A DNA stretch of 64,000 bases from Epilithonimonas zeae (GCF_023278365.1 NZ_CP075338.1:3472001-3536000); one strand, 5' to 3'; shown: positions 52,551 to 61,916, numbered from the stretch's first letter. The notes: a model not told the origin generated them from the sequence alone. Translations and numbers: made by a program.

Positions 52551-53029
52551 TAATTTTCAGACTTCTTGTGTCCGTAGAAGTACAACGAGTGCGTATCAAT
52601 ACTTACGCCAAATGCTTTTTCTATTGAGTCTTTGATGCCTTGGATTCTCGGGTCGCAGAACTCTATAATCTCTGCAATTTCTTTATCAGAATCTTCTTTA
52701 TAAATGACCAAATGGTCGTGCTGCTTATCAAAATAAGACTTCTCATAAGAAGATGTGCTCAATGTTTTTTCTCCGAATTGGTGCTTTCTAATCAAGCCTG
52801 CATCCAAGAAAATCTCTATAGTATTATAAATCGTAGCCTTGCTTACGTGGTATTTTTTCTGCATCATCAGCAGATAAAGGTCATCCACGTTGAAGTGGTG
52901 CTCCATATTGTAAATCTCCTCAAGAATAGTATATCTCTCAGGCGTATTGCGGAAGCCTTTATCCATAAGATATTGTCTAAGGACGTCTTTTATAGTTGCG
53001 ATATTCAACTCTTTTTGTTTCGTATCCAT
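52550..53029 (-). CDS. Fur-family regulator without the usual zinc Cys pairs
   Basis: This 159-residue protein starts at the ATG at 53029 (MDTKQKELNIATIKDVLR). The winged-helix part (about 10-85) has GFRNTPERYTILEEIY and VSKATIYNTIEIFLDAGLI, and HDH at 104-106 replaces the HHDH box. Only one Cys exists (C125), so the two CxxC pairs that hold the structural zinc in Fur are absent. Metal sensing would then rest on His and acidic residues. It is coupled by TAATG to the OstA-like gene and follows kup by 28 bases. Confidence 0.85.
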   Translation of the reverse strand: MDTKQKELNIATIKDVLRQYLMDKGFRNTPERYTILEEIYNMEHHFNVDDLYLLMMQKKYHVSKATIYNTIEIFLDAGLIRKHQFGEKTLSTSSYEKSYFDKQHDHLVIYKEDSDKEIAEIIEFCDPRIQGIKDSIEKAFGVSIDTHSLYFYGHKKSEN

Positions 53030-53057
53030 AGTACAAAAATAAAGAATTTTTTCGGGA

Positions 53058-55037
53058 TTATTCGAAATGCTTGTGTTCGACTTTTTCGATTCTCTCGATT
53101 TTGATTTTCTGGTCAAGAAGCGGCGCCGATTCTACCACAACATTATGACTTGCAACGCCATAAGCTGTGAAGTCGTTACTGCCAAGTTTCTTTACAAAAT
53201 TATAAATATTAAGAATGATTTTATCTCTAATTGTAAGAAGGAAATCATTGATATAAACATTATCGATAATCACAAACTTCAAATCAGGCGGAATGTTATG
53301 TGCTCTCAAAGAGGGATGTGAACTGCGTGAAGGAATCGTTCCTTCTTCCATCATTTCTGCTAAAATCTGCTGAAAATAATCGTTGATTCTTCTGTCTCTT
53401 TTGAAGCCCAGCAAGAAACTTATCTTATAAATTGTTCCAGGCAAAACCTCTTCCACATTGTATTTGAAGCTGTATGGGTCTTCCTGATTCACAATATTCA
53501 AAATAAAATAATGGTCAGCTCTTTTAGGTTGTGCTCGGATGATGGAATAAATGATTTTCGATTCTACTTCATCCTCTCTTTTTGCTCGACTAATGAAAGC
53601 AAGATTGGTCGCATACTTAGGAATCGTTTCATCCAGCTTCATATCTTTTATTGTAGAAACATATTTTTGAAGTTTTACAAATTTGATGAACGTTGTTTTG
53701 ATAAGTCGCCCATTATACCAGGCATACATACAGATTCCTATAAATCCTGCCAAGAGAACGGACATCCAGCCACCTTCGAAAAATTTAATAATATTGGCAC
53801 TGAAAAAACCACCTTCTATCACAATATAAACCAATGCAAAAAGTGCAATCCAGAGTTTGTTTGTTCTCGTTTTCAAAAACCAGAATACCAGCAGGATGGT
53901 TGTCATTAACATTGTCACGGTAATGGAAAGTCCATAGGCAGCTTCCATTCTTCCGGATTCTTTAAAATAGATCACAACAACAAAGCACAAAAGCAAAATT
54001 CCCCAATTGATTTTCGGGATGTACATTTGGCCTTTTATTCCGGAAGGATATTCGATTTCCTGATTAGGCCAGAAATTGAGGGCCATTGCTTCGGAAAACA
54101 TTGTGAATGCTCCTGTGATTACCGCCTGGCTTGCGATGATTGCCGCAGCTGTTGCAATTACAACGCCCGGAATAATAAACCATTCCGGCATAATTCCGAA
54201 AAATGGATTTTTACCACGGAATACTTCGTGATAGTTGCTCAACAGCCAGGCACCCTGGCCAAGATAATTGAGGATCAGCATAGCTTTCACGAAAATCCAG
54301 CTCACTCGGATATTCTTGATACCACAATGCCCAAGATCGGAATATAATGCTTCTGCTCCGGTAGTACAAAGAAAGACAGCACCAAGGATGACAATGGCAC
54401 TAGGAGAGTTATAGATCAATTTAATGGCATAATAAGGATTAAAAGCTTTTAGAATCATTGGATGTTCAACTAAATGAACAAGACCAAAACCTCCTAAAAC
54501 CAAAAACCAAAGTACCATTACCGGTCCGAAAAACTTCCCGATAAAGCTGGTGCCAAATTGCTGAACCACAAAAATAATTACCAAAATGGCCAATGTGATA
54601 GGAACAACAGGTGGCTTGTGCGTAACGAGTTCCAGCCCCTCAATGGCGGACATTACAGTAAGAGAGGGCGTGATGATACTGTCCGCTACCAGAGCAGCTG
54701 CTCCGATGATGGCAATGATATAAAGCCATTTTTTCTTAAACCTTTTGACGAGTGAATAAAGTGATAGAATGCCACCTTCTCCTTTGTTGTCGGCTCTCAA
54801 AGCAATAATAACGTATTTTATCGTCGTTTGTAAAGTCAGAGTCCAAATAATACAAGACAATGCACCTTCTATGTATTCCTCAGAAATAATTCCGCCGGCT
54901 TTTCCTGCATTGATGATCGCTTTCATTACGTACAACGGCGAAGTTCCGATGTCTCCGAAAACAATTCCTAATGAAACCAAAACGCCCACTGCGGACAGTT
55001 TTTTGAGGTCAAAATGACCGCTGCTATCTTGCGACAT
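53058..55037 (-). CDS. kup: KUP-family potassium transporter
   Basis: This 659-residue protein has about 12 hydrophobic helices (about 12-470) and a C-terminal cytoplasmic domain. It is recognised by LGIVFGDIGTSPLYVMKA, GEGGILSLYSLVKR, GAEALYSDLGHCG and the LGQGAWLLSNY segment. It carries out proton-coupled potassium uptake. The gene is first in an apparent kup-fur-ostA run; the gaps are 28 bases and a one-base overlap. Confidence 0.95.
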   Translation of the reverse strand: MSQDSSGHFDLKKLSAVGVLVSLGIVFGDIGTSPLYVMKAIINAGKAGGIISEEYIEGALSCIIWTLTLQTTIKYVIIALRADNKGEGGILSLYSLVKRFKKKWLYIIAIIGAAALVADSIITPSLTVMSAIEGLELVTHKPPVVPITLAILVIIFVVQQFGTSFIGKFFGPVMVLWFLVLGGFGLVHLVEHPMILKAFNPYYAIKLIYNSPSAIVILGAVFLCTTGAEALYSDLGHCGIKNIRVSWIFVKAMLILNYLGQGAWLLSNYHEVFRGKNPFFGIMPEWFIIPGVVIATAAAIIASQAVITGAFTMFSEAMALNFWPNQEIEYPSGIKGQMYIPKINWGILLLCFVVVIYFKESGRMEAAYGLSITVTMLMTTILLVFWFLKTRTNKLWIALFALVYIVIEGGFFSANIIKFFEGGWMSVLLAGFIGICMYAWYNGRLIKTTFIKFVKLQKYVSTIKDMKLDETIPKYATNLAFISRAKREDEVESKIIYSIIRAQPKRADHYFILNIVNQEDPYSFKYNVEEVLPGTIYKISFLLGFKRDRRINDYFQQILAEMMEEGTIPSRSSHPSLRAHNIPPDLKFVIIDNVYINDFLLTIRDKIILNIYNFVKKLGSNDFTAYGVASHNVVVESAPLLDQKIKIERIEKVEHKHFE

Positions 55038-55173
55038 AATAAAGTCTTATTGTAAAAATAATTCTGCAAATTTAGATTATTTTACAGATTAAGAAATTTT
55101 TTTGATGAAAATGTAATATTCGATAAAAAAGTAATTCTGGAATTAATTCTCCAAATCATTTCTCATATTGATT

Positions 55174-55506
55174 TTAGAGATAATTGATGAAGCTCCAAAA
55201 TTTTCTTTTTTTCAAGTAATCCAAGTTTTGGTCATTGGCATAAGCCTCTCTTTCGAAACTAATATTTCTATAAGCTAGATGTGGATTTTTGTACTTCAGA
55301 TATTTGAGATAATATTCTGAAAGATACCAAATATAAAATGGAATAATCAATAATTCAATCTGCTGACGGATATGAATTTTCTCATGATTGATTAAGACTT
55401 TGTTTTGCCTGTATTCTTTTTTTCTCAGCAATATAAACGGGAACAATGTAATCCCCGAAATTTTAGTATTTTTGAGTAATCTTTGGCAAACAATAATTAT
55501 CATCAA
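55174..55506 (-). CDS. Small membrane protein with HEKIH motif (M56-like)
   Basis: This 110-residue protein has an N-terminal hydrophobic segment and another around IPFYIWYLSEYYL. The motif HEKIH at 41-45 with LINHEKIHIRQQIELL resembles the zinc-binding HExxH of M56/BlaR1-like peptidases and of a family of small Bacteroidota proteins. A later SFEREAYAND (acidic) could supply the third ligand. Activity is unproven. No partner is coupled to it. Confidence 0.6.
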   Translation of the reverse strand: MMIIIVCQRLLKNTKISGITLFPFILLRKKEYRQNKVLINHEKIHIRQQIELLIIPFYIWYLSEYYLKYLKYKNPHLAYRNISFEREAYANDQNLDYLKKRKFWSFINYL

Positions 55507-55538
55507 TCAAAGATAAAAATTTTGGTACAGTTTTTTAA

Positions 55539-55715
<177 letters not shown>

Positions 55716-55770
55716 TCTTAATATTATGAAATCGAAGATTCACGAATTCCAAAATAAAAATATATTAGCG

Positions 55771-56307
55771 ATGAGTAAAAAATATTTCTTCATATTATTG
55801 GCTGCGGTTTCTCTTGGAATCACTTCTTGTAGCCCATTTCAAGTGAAATCTGATTATTCTGCTACAGCAAATTTTACAAACTATAAAACGTATTTGCTAA
55901 GAACAGATGATTTGAAACTGAATGATCTTGATAAAGACAGAGTTTTGAATGAATTATCAAAACAATTGCAATCAAAAGCTTTGACGTCTGGACAAAATCC
56001 GGATTTGATTGTGAATGTGAAAGCGTCCCACAAAAAAGTTCAGGACATTACCACCTCGTACGGCGGAGGCTGGGGTTGGGGAAGACCTTGGGGCTGGGGT
56101 GGCGGTTTTGGTATGGGAAATACCTGGACCAACAACTACAACAGTGGAACGATTGTGATTGACATTATTGATGCAAAAACTCAAAAATTGGTTTGGCAAG
56201 GCGCAGGTAGCGGAATTTCTGTAGATTCGCCAAGGTCAAAACAAAAACAAATTCCACAAGTTGTAGCTGAGATAATGGCTAATTATCCACCACAAAAAGG
56301 GAAATAA
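55771..56307 (+). CDS. DUF4136 lipoprotein
   Basis: This 178-residue protein has a lipoprotein signal (MSKKYFFILLAAVSLGITSC, lipid Cys at 20). It has the DUF4136 domain: ATANFTNYKTYLL, a Gly/Trp-rich loop (GGGWGWGRPWGWGGG) and an ending VVAEIMANYP. Members are outer-membrane lipoproteins of unknown function. I use the ATG at 55771; an ATG at 55726 would add 15 residues that spoil the signal. A hairpin repeat and a terminator follow. Confidence 0.82.
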   Translation: MSKKYFFILLAAVSLGITSCSPFQVKSDYSATANFTNYKTYLLRTDDLKLNDLDKDRVLNELSKQLQSKALTSGQNPDLIVNVKASHKKVQDITTSYGGGWGWGRPWGWGGGFGMGNTWTNNYNSGTIVIDIIDAKTQKLVWQGAGSGISVDSPRSKQKQIPQVVAEIMANYPPQKGK

Positions 56308-56319
56308 TTTTAAATATAT

Positions 56320-56390
56320 CTCTTAGATTTTATAGATTTCGCAGATGAATATTTGAGAAAAAATCTGCCTAATTACAAAAATCTGCGAGA
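56320..56390. repeat. Dispersed hairpin repeat R5, copy after DUF4136
   Basis: It has TCTCTTAGATTTTATAGATT, CGCAGAT and paired AATCTGC / ATCTGCGAGA, as in the copies at 37844 and 42177. It sits between two convergent genes. Confidence 0.6.
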
Positions 56391-56395
56391 AGCAT

Positions 56396-56424
56396 AAAAC
56401 CGCTATCATTTAGCGGTTTTTTTT
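56396..56424. terminator. Bidirectional terminator
   Basis: AAACCGCTA-TCATT-TAGCGGTTT followed by a T run, between the DUF4136 gene and the convergent nuclease gene. Confidence 0.87.
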
Positions 56425-57262
56425 ATTCCGAAATTTTTGTTGTCATCAGTTCTTTAGCTTCTTTCAAAACTTCTGATTTCTTTTCTTGATTAAGTTCTAA
56501 AACATTCAACAAATTCTGATTATTGAATAATTCTTTTACCAAAACACATTTGTTCTCCAGCAATTTCTGTTTTTGTTTTCCATCCAAAGTCGTAAGACAA
56601 GTGATTGGATATAATGCATTTTGGTCAACCAGATTTTTGATGGATTTATTTTTCGGAAAATCCCAAGACAACAATCTCAATCCATAATATTCTGAAAAAG
56701 CCACAGAATCCTTGGTAAAATAAGTATTAGTAATCAGCCAACCATCTGTAAATTCGGTTTTGGTTCCGAAAAGATTGTACTGAATATCAGAAATATCTTT
56801 GATTCTTGACAAAACGTACATTGGCGTCGTAACAGAGATTTTCGTGTCTTCCGCATTCCGGAATTTACATTCTACCCAATACGTTTTATCGTCTTTATTG
56901 GCGATAACATCCGCTTCGTGAGTCACCGAATGTCCTTTTATTAATTGTCCCGTTTCGGTTTTGTAACCAATATTTTGAAACACTCGTGAGATCCACTGCT
57001 CAAAATAGAATCCCGCAGGTCCCAATTCCAGCAAAGCTTTTTTCAAACTGTATCTTGCCGCTGCAGAATTTGAGATTTTTTTCAGTTCATCAAACGCCAT
57101 TTTATACAACTCTCTCGTCGTGATTCCGTCAAAGCAATTTGGTAAAATATTTTGGAGTACTTTTTTTACAGAGCTTTCGTCCGCTCCGGAGTTCCGAAGT
57201 GAGTTTTCTAGCTTTGAAATTTCAAATTCTACCGTTTCGCTGGCATTATTTTTTATTTTCAT
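56423..57262 (-). CDS. ATP-cone plus Mrr-type restriction endonuclease-like protein
   Basis: This 279-residue protein starts at the ATG at 57262 (MKIKNNASETVEFEISKLEN). The N-terminal 80 residues match the ATP-cone nucleotide-binding fold of ribonucleotide reductases and NrdR (VEFEISKLENSLRNSGA, ITTRELYKMAFDELKK). Residues about 84-205 have a PD-(D/E)xK nuclease core: D118 in HEADVI, then E131 and K133 in VECKF, typical of Mrr-like restriction endonucleases. A helical tail follows. It may cleave DNA in a nucleotide-dependent way; the target is unknown. No methylase or other defence gene is near. An R4-type repeat lies directly before the start. Confidence 0.78.
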   Translation of the reverse strand: MKIKNNASETVEFEISKLENSLRNSGADESSVKKVLQNILPNCFDGITTRELYKMAFDELKKISNSAAARYSLKKALLELGPAGFYFEQWISRVFQNIGYKTETGQLIKGHSVTHEADVIANKDDKTYWVECKFRNAEDTKISVTTPMYVLSRIKDISDIQYNLFGTKTEFTDGWLITNTYFTKDSVAFSEYYGLRLLSWDFPKNKSIKNLVDQNALYPITCLTTLDGKQKQKLLENKCVLVKELFNNQNLLNVLELNQEKKSEVLKEAKELMTTKISE

Positions 57263-57280
57263 AATTGTGTCAACTTTTTT

Positions 57281-57420
57281 AACGCAAGGGCGCAAGTTTT
57301 TTTATTTTAATTATTAATAAAAGTCGCAAAGATCCAATTCTACTTTTTTCATCGAAGATAATAACTTTGTGACTTCTCAACTTTGAATCTAATAATTTTT
57401 GTGCCTTTGCGATAATTTTT
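57281..57420 (-). repeat. Dispersed repeat R4 copies before the nuclease gene
   Basis: On the minus strand it runs from AAAGGCACAAAAATTATTAG to TTTGCGACTTTTATTAATAA and ends CTTGCGCCCTTGCGTT, 18 bases before the ATG. The ending matches CTTTGCG.CTTTGCGTT of the other R4 copies and has the same orientation relative to the gene. Confidence 0.6.
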
Positions 57421-57445
57421 TTCGAATCTAAAGTCTTTTTTCTTT

Positions 57446-58762
57446 TTATTCCACAAACCAAATCTCAAACCGGCTTCCCTGTTCCAAAGGTTTATAATTC
57501 AAGTAGCCTTTATGGGCTTCGATAATACTTTTACTGAGCGTTAAACCAATTCCGGAACCATTGCTTCTTGTCGTGAAAAACGGAAGGAAAATCTTATCCT
57601 GGATTTCCTTTGAGATTCCGGTTCCATTATCTTCTACACTTAGAATGATACGTTTGTTGTGAGTTTTGATTTCGGTTTTAATTGTTCTTTCAACATTATC
57701 GGAAACAGCGTAAATAGCGTTGAGATAAAGATTAATTAAACATCTTTCAATCATCTTTTCATCAGCAGAAATCAGATGATTTTCCAATGAATTGATAATG
57801 GTGATATGTTTTTTTTCAAATTCAGGCTTAAGAAAATTGAGTGAAGATTCTACAATATTAGATATAGAAATTGTTTTAAAAACAGGTTTTGGAAGTTCGG
57901 CAACTTGGCGGTAATCGTCTACAAAATTTAATAATTGTTTTGATTTGGAATTGATAATCATCAGACTTTCCTTCATATCCTGCTGGTCTTCCTTTTCGAT
58001 AATTTCCTGATTGGCAATGTATTCAAGATTCTGAATCAGACTGTTAACAGGCGTTAAAGTATTCAGAAGTTCGTGGGAAATTACTTTCATCAGGTTATTC
58101 CAGGCTAATTTTTCTTTTTGTTCAATAATTTTCTGAACCGATTCTAAACTGATGATGCAAAAGCGGTTTTTTACATTCTGAACTTTTTTCGTCCTTAATG
58201 AAAACGATTGTTTTGTATTTTCATTAATCGAAATATCAAAAAATTCCTGAGAGTTTTCGTAATTCGTTTGTTTGATGATTTGGTAGAAATCGGGCGCTTT
58301 ATTTTCGTAAAGATTCCACGAATTATACTTCGGGATTTCTAGAATTTCAAGAAAAATAGGATTCACATAAAAAACTTCCCAATCATCATTTTTCATTGAC
58401 AAAATCATCAAACCTATTTCGAGTTGATTCAAAATTTCCTCATACAATAGTTGGTAAGATGATAACGAAAGATGCTCTTCTTTACTTTGATAATACAATT
58501 TCACAGCATTATCAACCAGACCGTTTTCCTCAGTTTTTGGAAACAATGAAAAATCCTTTTTCTGAATTGCTAAAAGCAGTTTTTCCGTTTTCTGGATGTA
58601 AGACAAAGCCGAGGTCTGCGCCAAAATAATGCAGACCAAACCGACCAATGAAAACAAAACGCAATTGATCCATTTATTTTGAGAATAAAAATCAAAAGCA
58701 AAAATCCCGCTGACAATCGAAAGCAGAATAAATATCAGCCAAAAAAACTGTTGTTTTTTCAT
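57446..58762 (-). CDS. NtrB-like sensor histidine kinase
   Basis: This 438-residue protein has two N-terminal helices (about 8-24 and 34-52), a PAS-like region (about 105-200) and a HisKA/ATPase module: ISHELLNTLTPVNSLIQ (H230) and a C-terminal GSGIGLTLSKSIIEAHKG. It probably phosphorylates the NtrC-like regulator encoded directly upstream (173-base gap). The stimulus is not visible. Confidence 0.93.
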   Translation of the reverse strand: MKKQQFFWLIFILLSIVSGIFAFDFYSQNKWINCVLFSLVGLVCIILAQTSALSYIQKTEKLLLAIQKKDFSLFPKTEENGLVDNAVKLYYQSKEEHLSLSSYQLLYEEILNQLEIGLMILSMKNDDWEVFYVNPIFLEILEIPKYNSWNLYENKAPDFYQIIKQTNYENSQEFFDISINENTKQSFSLRTKKVQNVKNRFCIISLESVQKIIEQKEKLAWNNLMKVISHELLNTLTPVNSLIQNLEYIANQEIIEKEDQQDMKESLMIINSKSKQLLNFVDDYRQVAELPKPVFKTISISNIVESSLNFLKPEFEKKHITIINSLENHLISADEKMIERCLINLYLNAIYAVSDNVERTIKTEIKTHNKRIILSVEDNGTGISKEIQDKIFLPFFTTRSNGSGIGLTLSKSIIEAHKGYLNYKPLEQGSRFEIWFVE

Positions 58763-58935
58763 AGTTTTCTATAGATATATTTTCCTTAAAGTTCTTAATT
58801 TCAATAAACTTGTTTATTCATATTTAAAAATTCAGAAATGAAGAAGTTATTGATTCTAAATTTAAGAATTGATAAATCAATTTGATTAAGAATTTTAAGT
58901 TGAAATATTTTACTTAACTTCTAAATGTTTTAAAA

Positions 58936-60279
58936 TTAAAGCTCAAATTTTTCCATTCTTCTGTATAACGCTGCTCTAGATAATCCCAAATCTTCCGCCG
59001 CCAGAGAAATATTTCCACGGTGTTTCTTCAACGCTTTTTTAATCAGAATTTCTTCCATTTCTTCGATGTTCAGATTCACGATTGTATTTTCTGATTCTTC
59101 ATCTTGGGGCATCAGCAATTTAAGACTTTTCTCGTTGGAAAGAATTACGCTTCGTTCGATGCAATGGTCGAGCTCACGGATATTTCCAGGCCAGGAGTAA
59201 TGGGTTAATTCAGAAATTAAATTTTCATTTAAAGCCAAATCAGGTTTGTGATATTTCTGTTTGTATTTTTCTAAAAAATAATCAGCTAAAGTTGAAATAT
59301 CTTCAATCCGTTCTCTCAAACTCGGAATATTCAATTCAACCGTATTGATTCTGTAATACAAATCCTTTCGGAAACGGTTTTCAGCAACGGCTTTTTTGAG
59401 GTTTTCATTGGTTGCAAAAATGAATCTCACATCCAACAAACGTTCTTTGCTTTCTCCGATTCTCGACAGTTTTCTGTTTTGAATCAAACTTAACAATTTA
59501 GTTTGGAGATGAAGCGGAAGATTTCCGATCTCATCAAGAAAAACGGTTCCGTTTTCGGCATTTTCGATTTTTCCGGCATAATCCTGATGCGCATCCGTAA
59601 ATGCACCCTTTTTATAACCGAATAATTCCGATTCAAAAAGATTTTCCGAAAGACTTCCCAAATCGATATGAACAAAAGGCTGATTCTTCCTTTCCGACAA
59701 TTCGTGAATGTGTTCTGCCAAAACATATTTTCCGGTTCCGTTTTCTCCCAAAAGCAAAACATTGGCATCGGTTGCAGAAACCCGTTCAATCTGGTCCATC
59801 ACTTCCTGCATTGCCGGAGATTGGGTTTCCAATTGATATTGATTGGTTTTGATACTGATATTTTCCCATTGATTCAGCTTCTTATTTTTTCGGGAAATAT
59901 CGACAGCCAAATTTACGGAAGCGTATAATTTTTCATTATTCCAGGGTTTTAGAATAAAATCGGAAGCACCGTTTTTCAGGGCTTCAACGGCTAATTCCAC
60001 TTCACCGTAAGCCGTCATCAAGATAATCGGAAGCTGGGGTTCCAGCGTTTTGATTTCATTCATCCAATACAATCCGTCCTGTCCGTTTTCAAAACCTTTC
60101 CGGAAATTCATATCCAGAAGAACCGCATCCACTTGCTGTTCGGATAAAAATTTCAGAATATTCTTGGGCTGACTGAGACAGCTCACTTCCGTAAAAAACT
60201 TTTTGAGCCAGACTCTCGCCGAAAACAAAATATCTTCGTCATCATCCACAATTAAAATATGAGCTTCTTTTTTTCGCAT
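58936..60279 (-). CDS. NtrC-family sigma-54-dependent response regulator
   Basis: This 447-residue activator has a receiver domain (1-125) with D56 in LLDMNF and K111 (ILKPW), and an AAA+ domain (about 150-385) with Walker A GENGTGKY at 178-185 and VFLDEIG. A Fis-type HTH ends it (LSLAAEDLGLSRAALYRRMEK). The sigma-54-contact loop reads GAFTDA (225-230) instead of the usual GAFTGA. It likely controls the efflux and envelope genes read away from it across a 352-base region with paired dyads and a -24/-12-like element. Confidence 0.93.
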   Translation of the reverse strand: MRKKEAHILIVDDDEDILFSARVWLKKFFTEVSCLSQPKNILKFLSEQQVDAVLLDMNFRKGFENGQDGLYWMNEIKTLEPQLPIILMTAYGEVELAVEALKNGASDFILKPWNNEKLYASVNLAVDISRKNKKLNQWENISIKTNQYQLETQSPAMQEVMDQIERVSATDANVLLLGENGTGKYVLAEHIHELSERKNQPFVHIDLGSLSENLFESELFGYKKGAFTDAHQDYAGKIENAENGTVFLDEIGNLPLHLQTKLLSLIQNRKLSRIGESKERLLDVRFIFATNENLKKAVAENRFRKDLYYRINTVELNIPSLRERIEDISTLADYFLEKYKQKYHKPDLALNENLISELTHYSWPGNIRELDHCIERSVILSNEKSLKLLMPQDEESENTIVNLNIEEMEEILIKKALKKHRGNISLAAEDLGLSRAALYRRMEKFEL

Positions 60280-60293
60280 TTAAAATTTAAATT

Positions 60294-60354
60294 TTGGCTA
60301 AAGCCTTTTTGTTTTGTCCACTTTTAAATGGGCTAAAGCCCATTCCTATTGATA
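60294..60354. repeat. Dispersed repeat R7 (GGCTAAAGCC)
   Basis: GGCTAAAGCC occurs at 60296-60305 and a 7-bp palindrome ATGGGCT-AA-AGCCCAT at 60328-60343, followed by TCCTATTGAT. It is in the divergent gap before the efflux genes. Confidence 0.6.
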
Positions 60355-60483
60355 TTAATGCTAATTATTTTTAAGCATTAAAATTATATTTGTTTAAAAA
60401 AATCGAATTCTCGTGCCAGTGGAACGACAATTAAGTTATCAATTTTTCCTTAAAATAAAATGATTTATCATTTATAATTAATA

Positions 60484-60520
60484 TGTCCGTTTCCGTACAA
60501 AAAGTGTCCGATAATGAACA
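60484..60520 (+). promoter_or_regulatory. Paired imperfect dyads, candidate NtrC-type activator site
   Basis: TGTCCG-TTTC-CGTACA (60484-60499) and TGTCCG-ATAA-TGAACA (60505-60520) have centres 21 bp apart, two helix turns. They are 64-100 bp upstream of the -24/-12-like element. Their owner is probably the adjacent sigma-54 activator. Confidence 0.55.
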
Positions 60521-60582
60521 GTTTTAAAATTAATAAAATTATATTTAATCACATTTACAGAGTGTTACAAGATTATAAATTT

Positions 60583-60599
60583 ATGGTATTTACATTGTG
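60583..60599 (+). promoter_or_regulatory. Sigma-54-like promoter (GG-N10-GT)
   Basis: TGGTATTTACATTGTG has GG at 60585-60586 and GT at 60597-60598, spaced by 10 bases as required for sigma-54 (GG-N10-GC; the -12 here is GT). The adaptor ATG is at 60632. Confidence 0.5.
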
Positions 60600-60631
60600 T
60601 AATTATCTGTAAGTAAAACAGTTATCTAAAT

Positions 60632-61873
60632 ATGGATACGAAAATAGTAAAAAAGAAATCTAAACTAAAATTTGTCTCAATTATCATCATATCTGCATTA
60701 GCGGTTTCGGTTTTCGGATGGTATTTTTTGAATCAGAAAAAAACGTATAATGTAAAGTCAGAAGATATTACGATTGATGAAGTGACGAATGGAAAATTCG
60801 AAGATATGTTGATGGTAACTGCACAGACGCAATCTCTTAATTCTTCTCTTGTGAATGTTTTGGAAGGTGGCGCGGTAAAAGAAATTTTTGCGGAAGACGG
60901 ACAAATGCTGACAAAAGGACAACCTATTGCAAGAGTTTACAATCCCAATACAGAATTCAATTACCTGAATCAGGAAACGGGGATTATGCAGCAGATCAGC
61001 CAGATGAGAAGTTCGCTTTTAGAATTGAAAAATCAGGAGTTTAGTCAGGATAAAGAATTATTGCAGTCTCAGAATGATTATAATACGGCGTTGCAGACTT
61101 TTAATCTTCAGAAAAGATTGTACGATGCGGAAATCGGAAAGAAAACCGATTATGATATTGCTTTACAAAATCTGAATTATCAGAAAGACAGAAAACGAAT
61201 TGTTGAAAAAGGAGCTTCTAATGAGAAAACTTCGAGAAATGCCCAGTTTGCAGCCATCAATAATTCCATTAATCAGATGGAAAAAAGCTTGAATATTCTT
61301 CGTTCCAACAAAAATAATTTCCTGATAATGTCGCCGGCTTCGGGAAGGTTGTCGTCATTCAATATTTCTCTCGGACAAAATCTGACAAGTGGAGAAAGCA
61401 TCGGGAAAATCGATTTGATGGGCGGTTACAAGTTGGTCGCAAAAGTGGATGAATATTATATTAATAAATTAACCAACGGAATCAAAGGAACGCTTGACAA
61501 CAATGGAAAAGAATATGAAGTTATCATCACGAAGATTCTTCCGGAAGTGAAAGACGGACAGTTTTCTGTGGAACTGAATTTCATTGACGCAAAAATTTCA
61601 ACCCTGAAAATAGGGATGACTTTCGGCGTAAAACTGAAATTATCTGCCGACACACAAAGTATGATGATTCCGAAAGGGAATTTCTACAAAGACACGAACG
61701 GGAAATGGATTTTTGTAGTGAAAAATAACAAAGCCGAAAAGCGAAACATCAGTCTCGGAAGAGAAAATCCTCTGTATTATGAAGTGGTTTCCGGACTGAA
61801 GCAAGGCGAGTCTGTCATTACTTCGGATTATTCTGAATTGAAAAAATATGAATTATTAGATATTCAAAAATAA
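60632..61873 (+). CDS. HlyD-family periplasmic adaptor subunit
   Basis: This 413-residue membrane-fusion protein has one N-terminal helix (about 13-32), a lipoyl-like half (LEGGAVKEIFAEDG), a long coiled coil (about 110-215, rich in Q and N), the second lipoyl half (FLIMSPASGRLSS) and a beta-barrel/membrane-proximal domain ending KKYELLDIQK. Such proteins link an inner-membrane ABC or RND transporter to TolC-like channels. The matching transporter gene is not in the window after it; DUF2807 and a protease follow, so the partner may lie farther off. Probable sigma-54 control is described under the UAS and promoter entries. Confidence 0.9.
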   Translation: MDTKIVKKKSKLKFVSIIIISALAVSVFGWYFLNQKKTYNVKSEDITIDEVTNGKFEDMLMVTAQTQSLNSSLVNVLEGGAVKEIFAEDGQMLTKGQPIARVYNPNTEFNYLNQETGIMQQISQMRSSLLELKNQEFSQDKELLQSQNDYNTALQTFNLQKRLYDAEIGKKTDYDIALQNLNYQKDRKRIVEKGASNEKTSRNAQFAAINNSINQMEKSLNILRSNKNNFLIMSPASGRLSSFNISLGQNLTSGESIGKIDLMGGYKLVAKVDEYYINKLTNGIKGTLDNNGKEYEVIITKILPEVKDGQFSVELNFIDAKISTLKIGMTFGVKLKLSADTQSMMIPKGNFYKDTNGKWIFVVKNNKAEKRNISLGRENPLYYEVVSGLKQGESVITSDYSELKKYELLDIQK

Positions 61874-61916
61874 CAGTCAGAGCCTGATTATTAAATAAAA
61901 CTAAAAAAATATAACG

